A stretch of DNA of 64,000 bases from Agelas oroides. Lineage: Eukaryota > Porifera > Demospongiae > Agelasida > Agelasidae. Positions 22,701-37,700 of the stretch are shown here, one piece after another. Numbering within the stretch: position 1 is the stretch's first letter; each line of letters starts with the position of its first letter. The notes beneath the pieces are model-generated. The model was given only the letters and a program-made list of their open reading frames with translations. It was not told the DNA's origin and did not search any database. Position numbers and translations under genes: made by a program. The stretch lies in contig OX422184.1 of the NCBI GenBank assembly GCA_949130485.1, positions 6,676,655 to 6,740,654 on the forward strand, given 5' to 3'.

Positions 22701-25700
22701 TTAATGCTTAGTGCTAATACGCCATTTTGCTAGAATAAGAATATTCATAGCAAGTTACGCCCCCCCCCCCCCCCCCCCCCCCCGAAGCTCAACTGAGCAC
22801 GTGTTTAGATCTATAGCTTACCGTGAAAGATGAACTTCGGACGCCAACGCAAAACATAGAGAGAGGATGTGCATGTTTCCAGGAGAAGTAGTATATGGTA
22901 TGTATTGCTAGAGTTGCTGTAAATAAATGTGTATGTGTCATAATGTGAGGACTCCCACACTAAGCACATGTAGTTTGCAAGTGCAGCAGTTTCTACTTCC
23001 ACTTAGACCATAGCTGAAGTCATTCTGTAATCTAGTGAGTTGCTAGTCATGTAACCCACCTAGATACGAGGTATACTTGGTTATAACACTACCTGGTACT
23101 TGCCAGCTAGTGTTTTAATCATCAAGTACTTCATATCTAAGTGGATTATATGACTTAGAACACTAGCCACTGATATTCAATTTTTATTTTCAACTTTCAC
23201 ATTTTAAATTTGCTTGTTATATTCTTTTACAACAAAAATGCATATAGAACACATAGAATGTTTAGTTGAAGGTAGCATTATGGCTGGTGTCTTCTTAACA
23301 TCCTCCTTTTGTGTTGTGCCTGCATGAGTCTTCATATTCCTCCAACGCAGCAATTAGCAGCCTATTGGTAGCTTGGTCCTCAAACTGCTCTATTGCAGCT
23401 AGTAGCACCAACTCAATGGTGGCTTCATTCAAAAACGTCCACACTAAAGGAGGCAGCTGCACAAACTGGCAGTTGTTCAGCTCCCGCTCACTTCATGTGA
23501 ACTACTATTGGGTTCACCGAAAAACTCTCTGCAGACTTCGTCCCCACAGAGCTCACATACATGTAGTATTGAGCAGTAACACACCATTACAGCAAGTTTT
23601 ACTATCGGTTTGATACCACAGCGTTGGAATCTATGGGATCTATGGGATTTATAAGCCTGTGCGCAAAGTCTCATAAAACTCATGTGCTTTGCACTTGGGT
23701 TTTATGAGGCTTTGCTTGGGTTTCTAAACTCTGTAGATAAATTTACAATTTCACTTGGAAGCATTTGAATTTATGATGATTGTTTGTTCTTTGTGAACAC
23801 AGTTCTATGCTTTCATGCTTTACAGACCATGCATCTTCCCCTCGCCTTCCTTTCCCACCTCTCTTCTCTCTTAATATCTCTAAAAAACAATTGAAAAAAA
23901 AAAGCAGCGGGAACAAGTCACAAAAAGGTTTTCCGAATGAAAACAAGTGCATGTAGGGATAGAACCCTCAAAAACCAGCCAAACAAGATGGGAACAACAC
24001 CACAACACATTCACACCATCCCTACATCTTGTGCCATTTTGCCAACTATGCACAACAAAAAAATCTCTACACACTCACTAAATGAACATGGTACTCAGCA
24101 CTGCTCACTCCACAGCCTTCCACATAAAAGACAATCCACATTCAGCAGCAATAAAATTTCACAACATAACTTAAAACTCCCAACATACCATACAGACCCA
24201 GCAAGGCTCACAGTTTCTGCATACAAGCCAAACTATACCTGCCATGCTCAGTAGCAACTACATTGCATCCACCTACAACGTAACACACTCTCCATGCACA
24301 TCAACATGCACTACACACCCAGCAATACCCTCCCCACTGCCTTCCACAACCCTTCTATGCACACAACTAACAAACACAAAACATAGTTGGCAAAATGCCA
24401 CAAGATGTTGAATGTGTTGTGGTGTCGTTCCCATCTTGTTTGGCTGGTGTTTAAGGGTTCCATCCCTACATGCGCTTGTTTTAATTCGGAAAACTTTTTT
24501 GTGACTTGTAAAGATTCAATCCAGACCACAGATTTTTGATTTTGGGTTGGTTTTGTTTTTTTTTATTTATAAAAAACTATTTTTTACACTAAAATACACT
24601 AAGATACTATAAGAAGATTTTTCAGCTTGTTGAATTTGATGTTGGGTACTTGTGTGTAAAAAGCTAGCTGGAGTGGAATTGAATGTTTGTGAGTATGCTG
24701 AGAGCCATCCTGGAAGATGGGTATCATCACACAGTTCTCTGGCCAAAATTTCTGTAGAAAGGTAACTTTTCAGCCTTGTAGGCCCTGCTCGTTTTTGTGG
24801 TACCTTGGCTCCATCTAGGAGCAATGACAGGGAGTAGGTTTGTGGATATAGGTCCCTGGCCTAGAGGTGTCTTGTCATATGTACCATTTACGGCTAGTGT
24901 TTGGAAATCAAATTGCTACAGTAAGCATAGAGGCAGACGCAGGTGGACGGCGCTGGCTGATAGCACAAGCCTTACACTTATTTAGACTCTGCAAGCCTAT
25001 CGCTTCACCCAGAAACAATAAGTCAAGATTTCCATCTCTCTCTGTAGATAATACTATGCCGTATATAATCATTTTCAGCATTGAAGTTCATATTATTCTT
25101 TTTTCCCACATGTAACTGCCTTATGGAACACCTTCCTAGTGCTATTACTTCTGTACTGTCTCTTTCTGTTTTTTAAGAATTATATTCATTCCTTATAGCT
25201 TATTTTTATGGGCACATGTATCATATTAGCAAGCTTTCACTATTTATGTGTCCTTTGCGTTATGCATAAAGTTTCCTAGGAAAAAGAGCCCCTCTCCTTC
25301 CTTTTGGATCAGACACTGTATATGAGGCACTACCACAGCACTATCTCTTGGCAGCTACGTACCAGAAACTATTTCTTGTAAGCTGCAGTTTTGAGTGCTT
25401 TATGTCTGCATTGTTAAACCGCCGTGATTCGTGCTAGCTCAGACCAGAAGCATGCCCACCCCCCCTCCCCTGAATCTGCCCTTGTGACCAGAATCTGGGT
25501 GGAGTCTTGGAGAGGGTGAAAATTTTAAGTTCAGCTGAGGGACTGTAAATTGAGTTTTTGGGGCATTAAGAGGTAAAGGGAGCAGACTTTTTTTGTCAAT
25601 CTTGGACTCTGACATTGCCCATTTAACCATTTGGAGATTTGCAATCCAAGGTTGTCCTACTGTAAGGTAGGACAACCTTGAATCGCTGATCAGGCCAATT

Positions 25701-28700
25701 CCAACTCATGAATAATTAGTGAAGTCAGGTGACCTTGATGGCGCCATTGAAATTTATTGGCTTGTTCACATTGGCAACCAGAATCAACACAAGGCAGTCA
25801 TATTCATTTGTTGTGGTGTGCGGCTCTTTGTAGTTGAATGTTTGTGAGTATGCTGGAAAGCCTGAGAGCTATCCTGGAAGACGAGTATCATCACACAGTT
25901 GTCTGGCAAAAGTACTGTAGGAAGGTAATTTTTGGGTTGTAGGCCCTGCCCATTTTGGTGCTAGTGAGAATGTGTGTAACTTACCTTCATTCTAGAGTCA
26001 ATGATAGGGAGTGGGTTTGTGGACATAGCTCCCTAACCTAGAGGTGAGTGGGAAAAGGCACACCTAGTTTTGTAGGAGGTGAGTTGAGCTTTCCAAAACT
26101 GGGTTCAGTTTTAGTTTTTTGACTGGGGGTGTGTCGAATTCTTCTTGAAGCTAACACAGCCAAATTGCTGTTTTTGAGGTCAAATGTGAGTTTTGGCTGG
26201 CCTGTAGACTGGAATTTAAGTGGTCCCAGGACAAATAGGACAAATCCATACATAAAGTTTTCACTTGTTTTGTGTGTGTGTTGATGACATGGTCAGACTG
26301 CATGTGGGTGAAGCCTTGGAGAGAGTGTGAATTTTTTATTTTAGCTTAGGGACTAAAAAGTGATCTTTTCGCATTATCAGGTAGAGAAAGCAGTTTGATG
26401 CAAAAGTTTTGTCAATCTTGTGTACACTTTGACTTTACCCCTTCCACATGATTCGGAGACTTGTAATCCAACGTTTTCCTGTCACCGAGTAGCAGTAATT
26501 CTTCAACTACAAATGTAATTCTCCCCACAGCTACCCCAAGTTGCACTAATGAAACACTTCGTTTGGTTAATGGATCTCTGGAGAGTGCTGGCAGAGTAGA
26601 GATCTGTATCAATGGAGTGTGGGGAACAGTATGTGGTAGTGGCTGGAATAGCAATGATGCCAGAGTTGTGTGCAGACAGTTGGGGTATATGGGTGGAGGT
26701 GAGTTATTGGAAAAAAAGTTGTTGATATAGCCAGGGGTCAGATGTTAGCTACCTGTGTGGCAATAGATTGCAAAGTTCATTTTTGTCATGATGTTTTTTG
26801 TCGCTATACTGTTTGAGGATGGTGACTGTCCAAGGATGCTGTTTATATTCTGCATTGACAAAACATGCACTGTATGAATTTGCGAAAAACCAGCTGTGTC
26901 CCCTAGGATGAATCTGCACTCACTGTACTAGTACACACTATCCAGTTTGCTTTTACAAAGTTAGTTAATGAATGACTGTCTATTATATTCTAATACAGTG
27001 TTATTTAGTGTATCTGGAGGTGTTGCAAAAGCATCAACAAATCTGGAACAGCATGCATATAGGAAATTCTGTAACAAATTTGAAGATTGTAGTTCAAAGA
27101 TTGAAGTTCAAAGATTGTGTCTAGAGACCAGGGAGGAAAGGCTTTTGAGTCAAAGCCATGCATAATATTGGAAGAGCTAGTTACATGCGACAATGTATGT
27201 ATCTTCATTTAGTGCAATTTATTCAGATCTAGAAACAGATATCATCTTATTACACTCCAAGATGTGAATACAAAGATCACACAGGGAATGAATTGCCAAA
27301 CAAAGTGACTGACATTCAATACAACCACGTATCCATTAATGCCATGGTGGACTTACACCAGAATAAAACTCTCAATCGTCTGAACAAGCCCTGCTTCACC
27401 AGCTACACTACCCTCACCCTTCGCAGAGACTCCAAAGGAGGCTTTCCTGCTTACGTATGTGCCATTGCACATTTCATATACAAAATTAATGCTACATGAT
27501 AAAACCGGGGTTCTCCCTTGAGGATGAGGCTTGTTTTGATGAAGCTTGTATTTTAAAGCTAAGTAGTACTAAACTCGAAAGCATTTTAGCTAAGGTAAAT
27601 CTGCAGCACTAATTTAAATTCTAGGTCCTATGAGCATCTTGGTTTGTGGTTAAGACTAGCAAACATGTTTTGTGACCAGTTGGCAGCTATCTTCTAAGTG
27701 CTGCTCCCAGGCTATAGGAGTCCATCTATCAGTCTGATAAGCTAAGTGATAAGACCTAGATATTTGGATTTCAGAGAAAGTTCCTAAAAGCAAATATGTA
27801 CAGTGAGCTGACTTGTTGAAGGTTATAGGTCAGTATGTCTCTGGCACGGTACATAACAAACTGTGATCGAGTTATTTCCTTGCATGATAGTTATTGCTGT
27901 CACTCAAGCTGCTTTTGGACAAAGGACTGGCCCAGTATTCCTGAGTAATGTGGAATGTAATGGAACAGAGTCCTCTCTTCTGAGCTGCAATCATCAAGGA
28001 TTCGGTGTAACCTACTGTTCACATTCTAATGATGCAGGTGTTGTCTGCCCCTCATGTAAGTGATGTATTAGTAGTTCTCACTTCTGAGGGTCTTTTACAG
28101 GGGAACTGGTGCTAGCTACAGTGGATGTTACGTAGTTGCATGGTACATGGTTCTGTGGCTATAAGTTGTGAAAGTACATCATCGTGCATTGTCAGACAGT
28201 CTGCATGTGTTCCCAATGCAATGTAAGATTAGATACCATGGTTACTGTTTATGTGACTACTATTCAAGGGCAGCGACTTTCAACGGTTGTGTTCTTAAAC
28301 TCAGAATAAATAAATTATTTTGCAATGTAATTTTGATGTGGATAGGTTCCGTACCAGCAGAAAGAGGTGGGATAGGGGAAGGTGGGTGGATTTATGTACA
28401 TGGTGAAAAGCACATTTTGTCTTTGACAGTGAGTGGACCACTTCTCCCCTTATTTACATGAATGGGCCTAGAAAACATGCCTCCATTTACGGTGTTGATG
28501 ACATTTTTTGGTCTGGACACAGGTATTCTCTGGCCAATGCCCTTGACTGTTATAGGTTGATCTATTAATGAATGCATGTGGTTAAAGTCACAGATTTGCA
28601 CACTGCTGCCACCTGGACTACTGCCCTTGATATGTGTCAAAGCTGAATGACAATACAAATTACAAAGTTAATGTACTCCTCTTCCACAGCTGCCCAGAAT

Positions 28701-31700
28701 TGCACTAATGAAACACTTCGTTTGGTCGATGGACCAGTGGAGAGTGCTGGCAGAGTGGAGGTCTGTATCAATGGAGTGTGGGGAACAGTGTGTAATAGTT
28801 ACTGGGATAACAATGATGCCAGAGTCGTGTGCAGACAACTGGGTTTCAGTGTCAACTCAGGTACAGGTAAGTTAAAAGATGGGATGCAGCTAGGAATCTG
28901 TTTGGCAGTATCCAAGTTGGTTAATGTTCAAGGTGTATAATGCACAGCAAGGAATGGCAAATGTTTTGATTTAAGATGTAAACTTTGAGAAACACCAGTT
29001 GAGTCCTTTACAATAGTGAGTCTACATTGCAATATGCTGTAAGTTTAGCTGTTTCTTGTCGTACTGTGCACACTTTCAAGTTTGCTGTCATGAGGTTTGT
29101 TTATGTGCTATGTGAATCCTATTGAAGGGCAATGTCTGTTATATTTAGTGTATATTTTCAGAGACAGTAAAATGTGGGAAGGCCTATGTCTTCACGTGCA
29201 GAGGGATAGATATCAGTTGTCTCCTGCATGAAATGAAAAGAGGACACTGCAACTTTCACCTCCAGGAATGTGTATCCTTATTCCAGGCTAGTGTTGCTTT
29301 ATCCTTTCGTTGCTACACTCTGATGACGACTGAAGCGTTCCCTCAATACATTGTGGCATTAAGTGTCTGATGACAAATCTGATGATCTTAAATTAAACTA
29401 CTAACAGATAACAATCCTTCCATGAAGTAGACATTGCTTTGGTATTTGCAACCATGTTAAAGTTGCTATAGCAACTAGGGAGATAAGGAAACTGCAGAAG
29501 AGTGAGGCTTCTTAGCACACAAACTACAACTGCAAATATCTTGCATTTCTCACAAGACCATGCTTTCTTCTTTGCATGTATGAAGAATGTGCATAAAGTG
29601 TAGGGATTTCTGAATGCAGTGTTATAAGTTCTCCAAAGCATACACTCAGCACCCTTCTCCCTAGTTGAATGTTAGTAGCTATGTCTCTGGCACAGTATAT
29701 AACAACTGCTTGTGTATTTCTCTGAACAATAGCTATTGCTGTCTTTCAAGCTGCCTTTGGACAAGGAATTGGCCCAGTGTTTCTGAATAATGTGAGATGT
29801 ACTGGAAATGAGTCTTCTCTTCTGAGCTGCAGTCATAGTGAGATTGGTGTCACTTACTGTTCACACTATAATGATGCCGGAGTCATCTGCCTCTCATGTA
29901 AGTGGTACAGTAGTTCATACGTATGAGCTAGTGAAGTGTTCATCAAGCTCAGCATGAAATTAACACCATTGTGTGTAAAGTAAATACTGCTGCACCTGTA
30001 TTATGGTGCTATGCTGAAGCAAAGCTACATTCACTGTCACTTTGCTTGGTTCAGAGCAGTACATTATGAGTTGCTTGCTGAGCAGGATGATGAAAATTGC
30101 TGCTCTTAAATATAAGCAGCTGCACCAAAACAGTAGTAGCTGAGGCATCCAAATGTGATAGTACATGCAGTGTATACATTGCCACTGATGGTCTATATGT
30201 AGCACATCCACACTAGTCCACTGTGATAGCAAAATTAAACTGTGTTCATTTCAATGGAATGAATACTCTGAGTAAGTTGTAAGCCTAAAACTACATCTCT
30301 GGATAGTTCGATAACCTGTGTAACTTTACCAAAATGATTTCTACAGGAAAAATAATATTACCGATACAACTAAGCTTGCCAAGAAAGGCACTGCACTAAA
30401 CTGTTGCCTACGAACTATGGCAAGTTAAAGTCAATTATAGAGACAAATGACAGCATCTGGACCAAGCCTAATCATCTTATTTCACTCACGGCTGTTGGCA
30501 GCTTAGGATTCAGGAACTGTTGAAAAATAAATCATTTTGCACATTTCTCAAACAAGTACGAAGTATAAGAAAAAAGTGAAGGATGCAGGGATCGCAATGC
30601 AAACAGTATGCAAACAAGTTTGGGTTGGTAACATAAAGGGTATAGTTATATACAAAGCTCCATCCATACACCCTTTCTTCACATCATGTGTGGGTACTGT
30701 AATATCTCTCAAAAATAGGCCCACCCTCAGAAATAAACCCACCCCCGTTGTTTGATTGAATTTATTGCTTTACTCTTGAAAGTACACCCACCTATTTATA
30801 CTGCAGTGCATGCCGCAGTACATGCTGTTATGTTAAGGAAGCAGTACTGTGCAAGAGGAAGGACTAACTAATGAGGCAGACACCATCTGCTGTATTGCAT
30901 AAGCAAACGCATGAAAAAAGAGACATTGCGGAATCACCGCATGTGTACATCTATTGGGTCTAGACTAATTGCATGTGAAGTGGGCATATTTTCAAGGGAA
31001 ATCCACTCTCTAAAACGTATCCACACCCTTTATTGAGGAGCCATGCACTCACCTTGACGTATTTTCAGGAGATCATGGTAATATGTGTAATGATTACGAT
31101 GCAAAATTATAGTATGTCCCAAGCTTTAATTATGCATCTGTCTTTCTCTGTACAGCTGTCCAGAATTGCACTAATGGAACAGTTCGTTTAGTTGATGGAC
31201 CAGTGGAGAGTGCTGGCAGAGTGGAGGTCTGTATCAATGGAGTGTGGGGAACAGTGTGTAATAGTTACTGGGATAACAATGATGCCATGGTTGTGTGCAG
31301 ACAATTGGGATACAGTGTCAACCCAGGTAGAGGTAAGTTGTTAAAAGATGGGATGCAGCTAGGAATCTGTTTGGCAGTACATTTCCTAGTCAGTTAATGT
31401 TCAAGGTGTATAATGCGCAGCAAGGAATGTCAAATGTTTTGATTTAAGATGTAAAGTTTGAGAAACACCAGTTGAGTCCTTTACATATAGTGAGTCTATA
31501 CATTACGATATGCTGTAAGTTTAGCTGTTTCTTGTCTTACTGTGCACATTTTCAAGTTTGCTGTCATGAGGTTAGTTTATGTGCTATGTGAATCCTATTA
31601 AAAGGCAATGTCTGTTATATTCAGTGTATATTTTCAGGGACAGTAAAATGTGGGAAGGCCTATGTCTTAATTCATGTGCAGAGGGATATCATTTGTCTCC

Positions 31701-34700
31701 TGCATGAAATGAAAAGGGGGCACTCTGTGCAACATTGACCTCCAGTAATGTGTATCCTTATTGCATGGCTAGTGTTGCTTTATCCTTTCATTGCTACACT
31801 CTGATGACAACTTGATACATTGCTAACAGATAACAATCCTTCCATGAAGTAGACATTGCTTTGGTATTTGCAACCATGTTAAAGTTGCTATAGCAACTAG
31901 GGAGTAAGGAAACTGCAGAAGAGTGAGGCTTCTTAGCACACAAACTACAACTGTAAATATCTCTCTTCCGTGGAGTCTGTTTATATATCATTACACCCCA
32001 AGTAGAAAGAAAGAAATATAGTAAGCCACAAAAGTGCATGTGCATGCCCAGTGTTTTAGAGTTTCTTTCCCAGAGAGGACTTATTGAAGTTTGACACCAC
32101 AGTTTGATACAGTTATTGTTGAAGTATCTACTGTGCAAGCGCTAAGGTCGAGAGCTAATCCACAGCGATTCAATGGAGCCAAAAATTTGCCATTAATGAA
32201 TTGGACCTATGGTGACACAGGAATTTACAGTGGCCAAACTAGCTATCTTAACATGAAAGTACTTACATTTGCTAAAAATGAGAATATGTTTAAACCACTG
32301 CTAACCTGAGATATGATCAAAAAATGTTGACACTTCAGTGACCATACAAACTTTATGCCGACTTGCAACTCTGGAGCCTTGTATAAAGGCTAAAGTAGGT
32401 ACATTGTTAAATAGCTAGATCTATTAGCTACAACTTTCTGGTAGCAGACTACCGATACAGCACAGCCACACTGAGCTACAAGTCAGTTTGACACTTCAGA
32501 GAAGTGTGCACTTACCTATTGGCTTGCTGCACTACAGCGCATCCCGTGCATTCACAGCGGTTTTGATGGCAATGGCACTTCTTTCCAACACTGACTGACG
32601 TCTCTCAAAAGGATTTGCATGGTGTTCTTTGCTCCTACACAACTCAGATATGGATACACAATAGTAGCATGGCAATCTTCTCCCTAGCTGGTCAACACTA
32701 AACGGGGCTGGCTTTGTTTATCATCTTGCCTCTACATTAGCACCAATTAGTACCAATGGTGGGTCTGCAAGACAATAAGTGCACATGCAATAGCAAGTCA
32801 ATGTTAGCTTCACTTTGCATGCAATGGCTATGCTTATTGCTAGGAGCTGGATTGTGCACTTAATTCCGATTCCTGTTCCCTGTTCCATTTTTGCCGCCCT
32901 AATCTACACACTATGTAGCTAGTCGGTTAGCTTAATGACTTATTTATGGCAGGACAAACTGATTTGTCCACCTGCATTCAAGGCACCATTTTCTTTCCAC
33001 TTGGGGTGCGGTTAGGCTCGAATGAAAACAAACAAACAAACAAACAAAGTGACAAAGCCTAGAGAAGTTCTGCAGTAATAAAATTACTCACAGCATACAC
33101 TCAGCACCCTTCTCCCTAGTTGAATGTTAGTAGCTATGTCTCTGGCACAGTATATATCAACTGCATGTGTGTTTCTCTAAACAATAGCTATTGCTGTCTT
33201 TCAAGCTGCCTTTGGACAAGGAATTGGCCCAGTATTCCTGAGTAATGTGAGATGTACTGGAAATGAGTCTTCTCTTCTGAGCTGCAGTCATAGTGGAATT
33301 GGTGTCACTTACTGTTCAAATGATGCCGGAGTCATCTGCCTCTCATGTAAGTGGTACTGTAGTTCATACTTATGAGCTAGTGAAGTGTTCATTAAGCCCA
33401 GCACAAAATTAAGACCCTTTTGTAAAGTAAATACTGCTGCACCTGTATTATGATGCTATACTGAAGCAAAGCTACATACACTGTCACTTTAGTAGCTGAG
33501 GCATCCAAATGAGATAGTACTGTATATATATGCAGTGTATACATCGCCACTGATGGTATATATGTAGCACATCCACACTAGTCCACTGTGATAGCAAAAT
33601 CAAACTTGATGGACTGGGTTCATTTCAATGGAATTAATACTCTACTATGAGTAACTTGTAAGCCTAAACTACATCTCTGGGTAGTTCGAAATGACAGCAT
33701 CTGGACCAAGCCAAGGCTGTTGGCAGCTTAGGATTCAGGAACTGTTGAAAACAAATCATTTTGCACATTTCTCAAACAAGTACGAAGTATAAGAAAAAAA
33801 GTGAAGGATGCAGGGATCACAATGCAAACAGTACGCGAACAAGTTTGGGTTGGTAACATATAAGGGTATAGTTATATACAAAGCTCCATCCATACACCCT
33901 TTCATTACATCATGCGTAGGGTACTGTAATCTCTCAAAAATAGGCCCACCCTCAGAAATAAACCCACCCCCCTTGTTTGATTGAAGTTATTGCAAAGGGT
34001 ACTTTACTCTTGAAAGTACGCCCACCTATTTATACTGCAGTGCATGCTGCAGTACATGCTAAGCGGTTATGTTAAGCAAGCAGCACTGAAGAAGCAGTAC
34101 TGTGCAAGAGGAGGGACTAACTAATGAAGGCAGGCACCATTTGCTGTATTGCATAAGCAAACACATAAAAAAGAGACATTGCAGAATCACCGCATGAGTA
34201 CATCTATAGGGTCTAGATTAATTGTGTGTGAAGTGGGTGTATTTTCCCACCACTCTCTACAACACATCCACCGCCTTTATTGAGGAGGGTCTAGATTAAA
34301 CAACATTTTTTGTACAGCTTCACACAATTGCACCAATGAAACACTTCATTTGGTTGATGGACCAGTGGAGAGTGCTGGCAGGGTGGAGATCTGTATCAAT
34401 GGAGTGTGGGGAACAGTATGTGATAGTGGCTGGGATAACAATGATGCCAGAGTTGTGTGTAGACAACTGGGGTACAGTGTGGACACAAGTGGAGGTGAGT
34501 TAGTTCTTTCGTTTGGAAAAAGTTTGGTGATATAGGTAGGAGTCACCTCTATTGCAACAGACATGCTGTTGATGTTGCTACTGTTCAAGGGTGCTCTATT
34601 GCTTGTCTTGCACATTGTTAAGTTGCTCACTCTGTTTAGTTCATCCTATAGTCCTGGTCACTGTTCAAGAGCAGTGCCTATAAGGCTATATTACATACAT

Positions 34701-37700
34701 GTACTACATACCTGTTGAAAAAGTGTGTTTTGGGTCGAAATTTAACACAAATATATTCAGAGATAACAATAAATTTACTACATTCTACTTTCGGCATATC
34801 TTGAGGTATGTGAAAGTATACGTAGCTTCTAGGGTTAATTAAGGCTTTAGTTATGTACAGAAAGACATAGTTTTGTGAAGATGCAGTATTTGCAGCAATG
34901 TGGGAGACTATCTCTACTTCTGTACCAGCTAGGCAGAGAAGCAGCCAGCAGAATAAAGAGGCTTCCTACATTGCAAACCACAATTGCAAATGTCTCATAT
35001 TTGTCTATACATGATATAAGTAATATTTATATGTAAATAAGCACAGAGTAACCATCCAAGTTTCACACTGCTCTAAAAACTGCACCCTTGCTCCTTTAGT
35101 AATTAAAATTCCACAAGTCAACCAAATTAAAATTTAGCCCTAAGACAAGGTAGTCGTTTAGGACTACCTTGTCTTAGGGCTCAATTTTAATTACTAAGAT
35201 TAACTTAAACCCTAACCCTGATACTAGGACTGACCTTGGTCCTGACTGCAACCCTGTTTGATTTGTTTGTAAACCTCTTCTGTACATCATGCATGCCACC
35301 AAAGCATACACCTACACTGGTACCACTTGTTGATCAGTATAGATTAGAGTATGCCTTTCGCACAGCATACAAATGTTATGGTGATGTTTCTTCATAGCTA
35401 CAATAGCTTTGGCTGTCAATCATGCTCTCTTTGGACAAGGGACTGGCCCAGTACTTTTGAGTAATGTGAGATGTGCTGGAAACGAGTCCTCTCTTATGAG
35501 CTGCAGCCACAGTGGGAATGTTCGATACTGTTCACATTCAGGAGTTGTCTGCCCCCCATGTAAGTCATAATTTCAGTTTGAATTGTTCTTACTTTGGTTG
35601 CAGTACGACTGATGTTAGTTACTGTTTAGTTACTGTGGACATTATGATACTGCTGTACTGGTGACTTTCAGTTCTAAGGTAAGTAGATGATATCAAGTCA
35701 TATTACTTTATAACCCCACACGTGCATGCACAAAGGTGTTAAGCAATTGGTATTGTCTGTCTGTCTCTCCAGTGAAAAAATTTGAACTCAGCACATTTAC
35801 TGGGTTAAACAGTTGCTGTATGTGGGATTAAAATGGCAATCTAATAACAATTAAGTAACATGTGTACCTGATCTATAGCACAGATAAAACTAGGACTGAA
35901 CATTCTCATGTTATCATTTTTTTTGATAAGGTTCCATTAGTGTGTGCTACAATACAATACAATTGTGTGCCATAGTACATCTTCCATTATACAGCTACCC
36001 TGAGCTGCACCAATGAAACACTTCGTTTGGTTGATGGACCAGTGGAGAGTGCTGGCAGAGTAGAGATCTGTATCAATGGAGTGTGGGGAACAGTGTGTGG
36101 CTATGGCTGGGGTAACAATGATGCCAGAGTTGTGTGCAAACAACTGGGGTACAGTGTCAACACAAGTGGAGGTGAACATTCATATAGATAAGAGTCATCT
36201 GTACAGTAATAGGCTACAAACTTTGGTTTGCAAGATGATGTGAAATGGTGCCATTTGCCGTAAACAGTGTTTTCTGTGCTCATAACAATGCATTTTGTAT
36301 ACACAACCATGAATTATGGCTAATGGCTAGAGCCACGTTTCATACTTATAACCTTAAGGTGTCCAAGGAGTGAGGTATGTGGATCTATAATGTCTAATCA
36401 TTGGTATAGGCTTTATGTACATGACCTTCAACCTTTATAATGCCAACCTTTGCGCAGATCTATGAGTAACCAGTTTTTATCTGTCCTCTAGCATTTTGAA
36501 TCTTGCTTACATTTTAAAATCTTCTTTTCCAGTTTCTATTTCCATCTCAGTTTGCATGTCTAGCTATCAAACAAGCAGGCTCCATAGCCCTTTAAGGGTA
36601 ATAGCACCAAAAGGTGCATGCGACTGACATTGTACGGTCTTGTGGCTTTTCACTTCGTCACTTCACAATGCCATTCCCATGAGAACTGACACTATTGCTG
36701 GCAGTTTGTTAGTTCTCACACTCTCTGAAATTGTAGTAATAAAGGCGGCTAGGGTGCTGAGTGTCATAGCAAGCAGCTGTTTTGGCATTGACACGTATGC
36801 CAATGTAAATGGCGATTGCTCCACCCCTTTAATCCCCCCCTTCCTGCCTTGAATAACAATCATTGCAAATAACTGTTGGGCATATCCCCGAGGTTCGTGA
36901 AAGCTGTAAACTATTGGTGGGGGGCATGGTAAAGATTGCTACACACAGTTTCAGTGAGTTTCTCAGCAGCCATTGCATGTTCAGAAAATTTCCAAGATAT
37001 TTTAGGCCCTAAAGGGCTATAGCCACTGATTTGAAGTAGTCATGTTACTGGTGCATGTGTAAACACTCTACAACTAGAGAACTCCGGAGGCCTGGCCCTA
37101 GAAATTTTATTTCAAATTAGATGCTCTGATATTGCTTTTGCGACAATTTTTGGGCTGAAATGACGCTTCTCAGTTGGCAGACGACAAACATCCACATTTA
37201 TGAACATCTACCTTTCCTGTCCACTAAGTTGTACAGCACTGTTTTTGGCTTCCCAATCATTTGCTTGAAGAACAGAAAGTTGTTGGGAGGATGAGGCTCA
37301 TCAGGAAGACCCGGAAGAGATCTTTCACACTGTTCGCAGCCATGTCACAAATTTCAACACATGGCATGTAACTGGCTAATGCATGTGCTGTGTGTGTGTG
37401 TGGGGGGAGGGGGGGGGGGGGGGCAATGGTGATAATTGGTAATGTCAAACAAGCCAAGAGTGAGGAAAAAGTAGTTGACTAACTGATCCAGCGGCTACGG
37501 CCATGTGAATATGTAAAAAATTTGATTTGGCCTGAGATCATTGCCTGTACTTATGCTGCAAGTGAAGAGCTAAGTGTTTCTTTGCTTCCTTTATCTTGTC
37601 AATCATTACACAAAATGTGGTCGATATTTCAGAACAGGAGAGAAACTGACATATTATAGAAGTTTAATGAAGTAGTTCATCAGTTTGATAAATGTTAATT

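Larger units (their letters stand above)
21746..26530 (+). other. 4.8-kb intron between SRCR domains 2 and 3
   Basis: Longest intron of the gene. Holds a CpG-rich stretch at about 22300-22800, two simple repeats, a 595-bp foldback element, and a diverged tandem duplication at 24650-26490. Confidence 0.6.
28690..34317 (+). repeat. Two-unit tandem duplication of SRCR domains 4 and 5 with introns
   Basis: Unit 1 is about 28690-31155 and unit 2 about 31156-34317. Intronic tracts are nearly identical: 28867-29200 with 31333-31660, 29400-29530 with 31825-31965, 29640-30230 with 33100-33610, and 30537-31055 with 33755-34290. Unit 2 is longer because of an inserted element (about 31993-33010). Confidence 0.9.
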
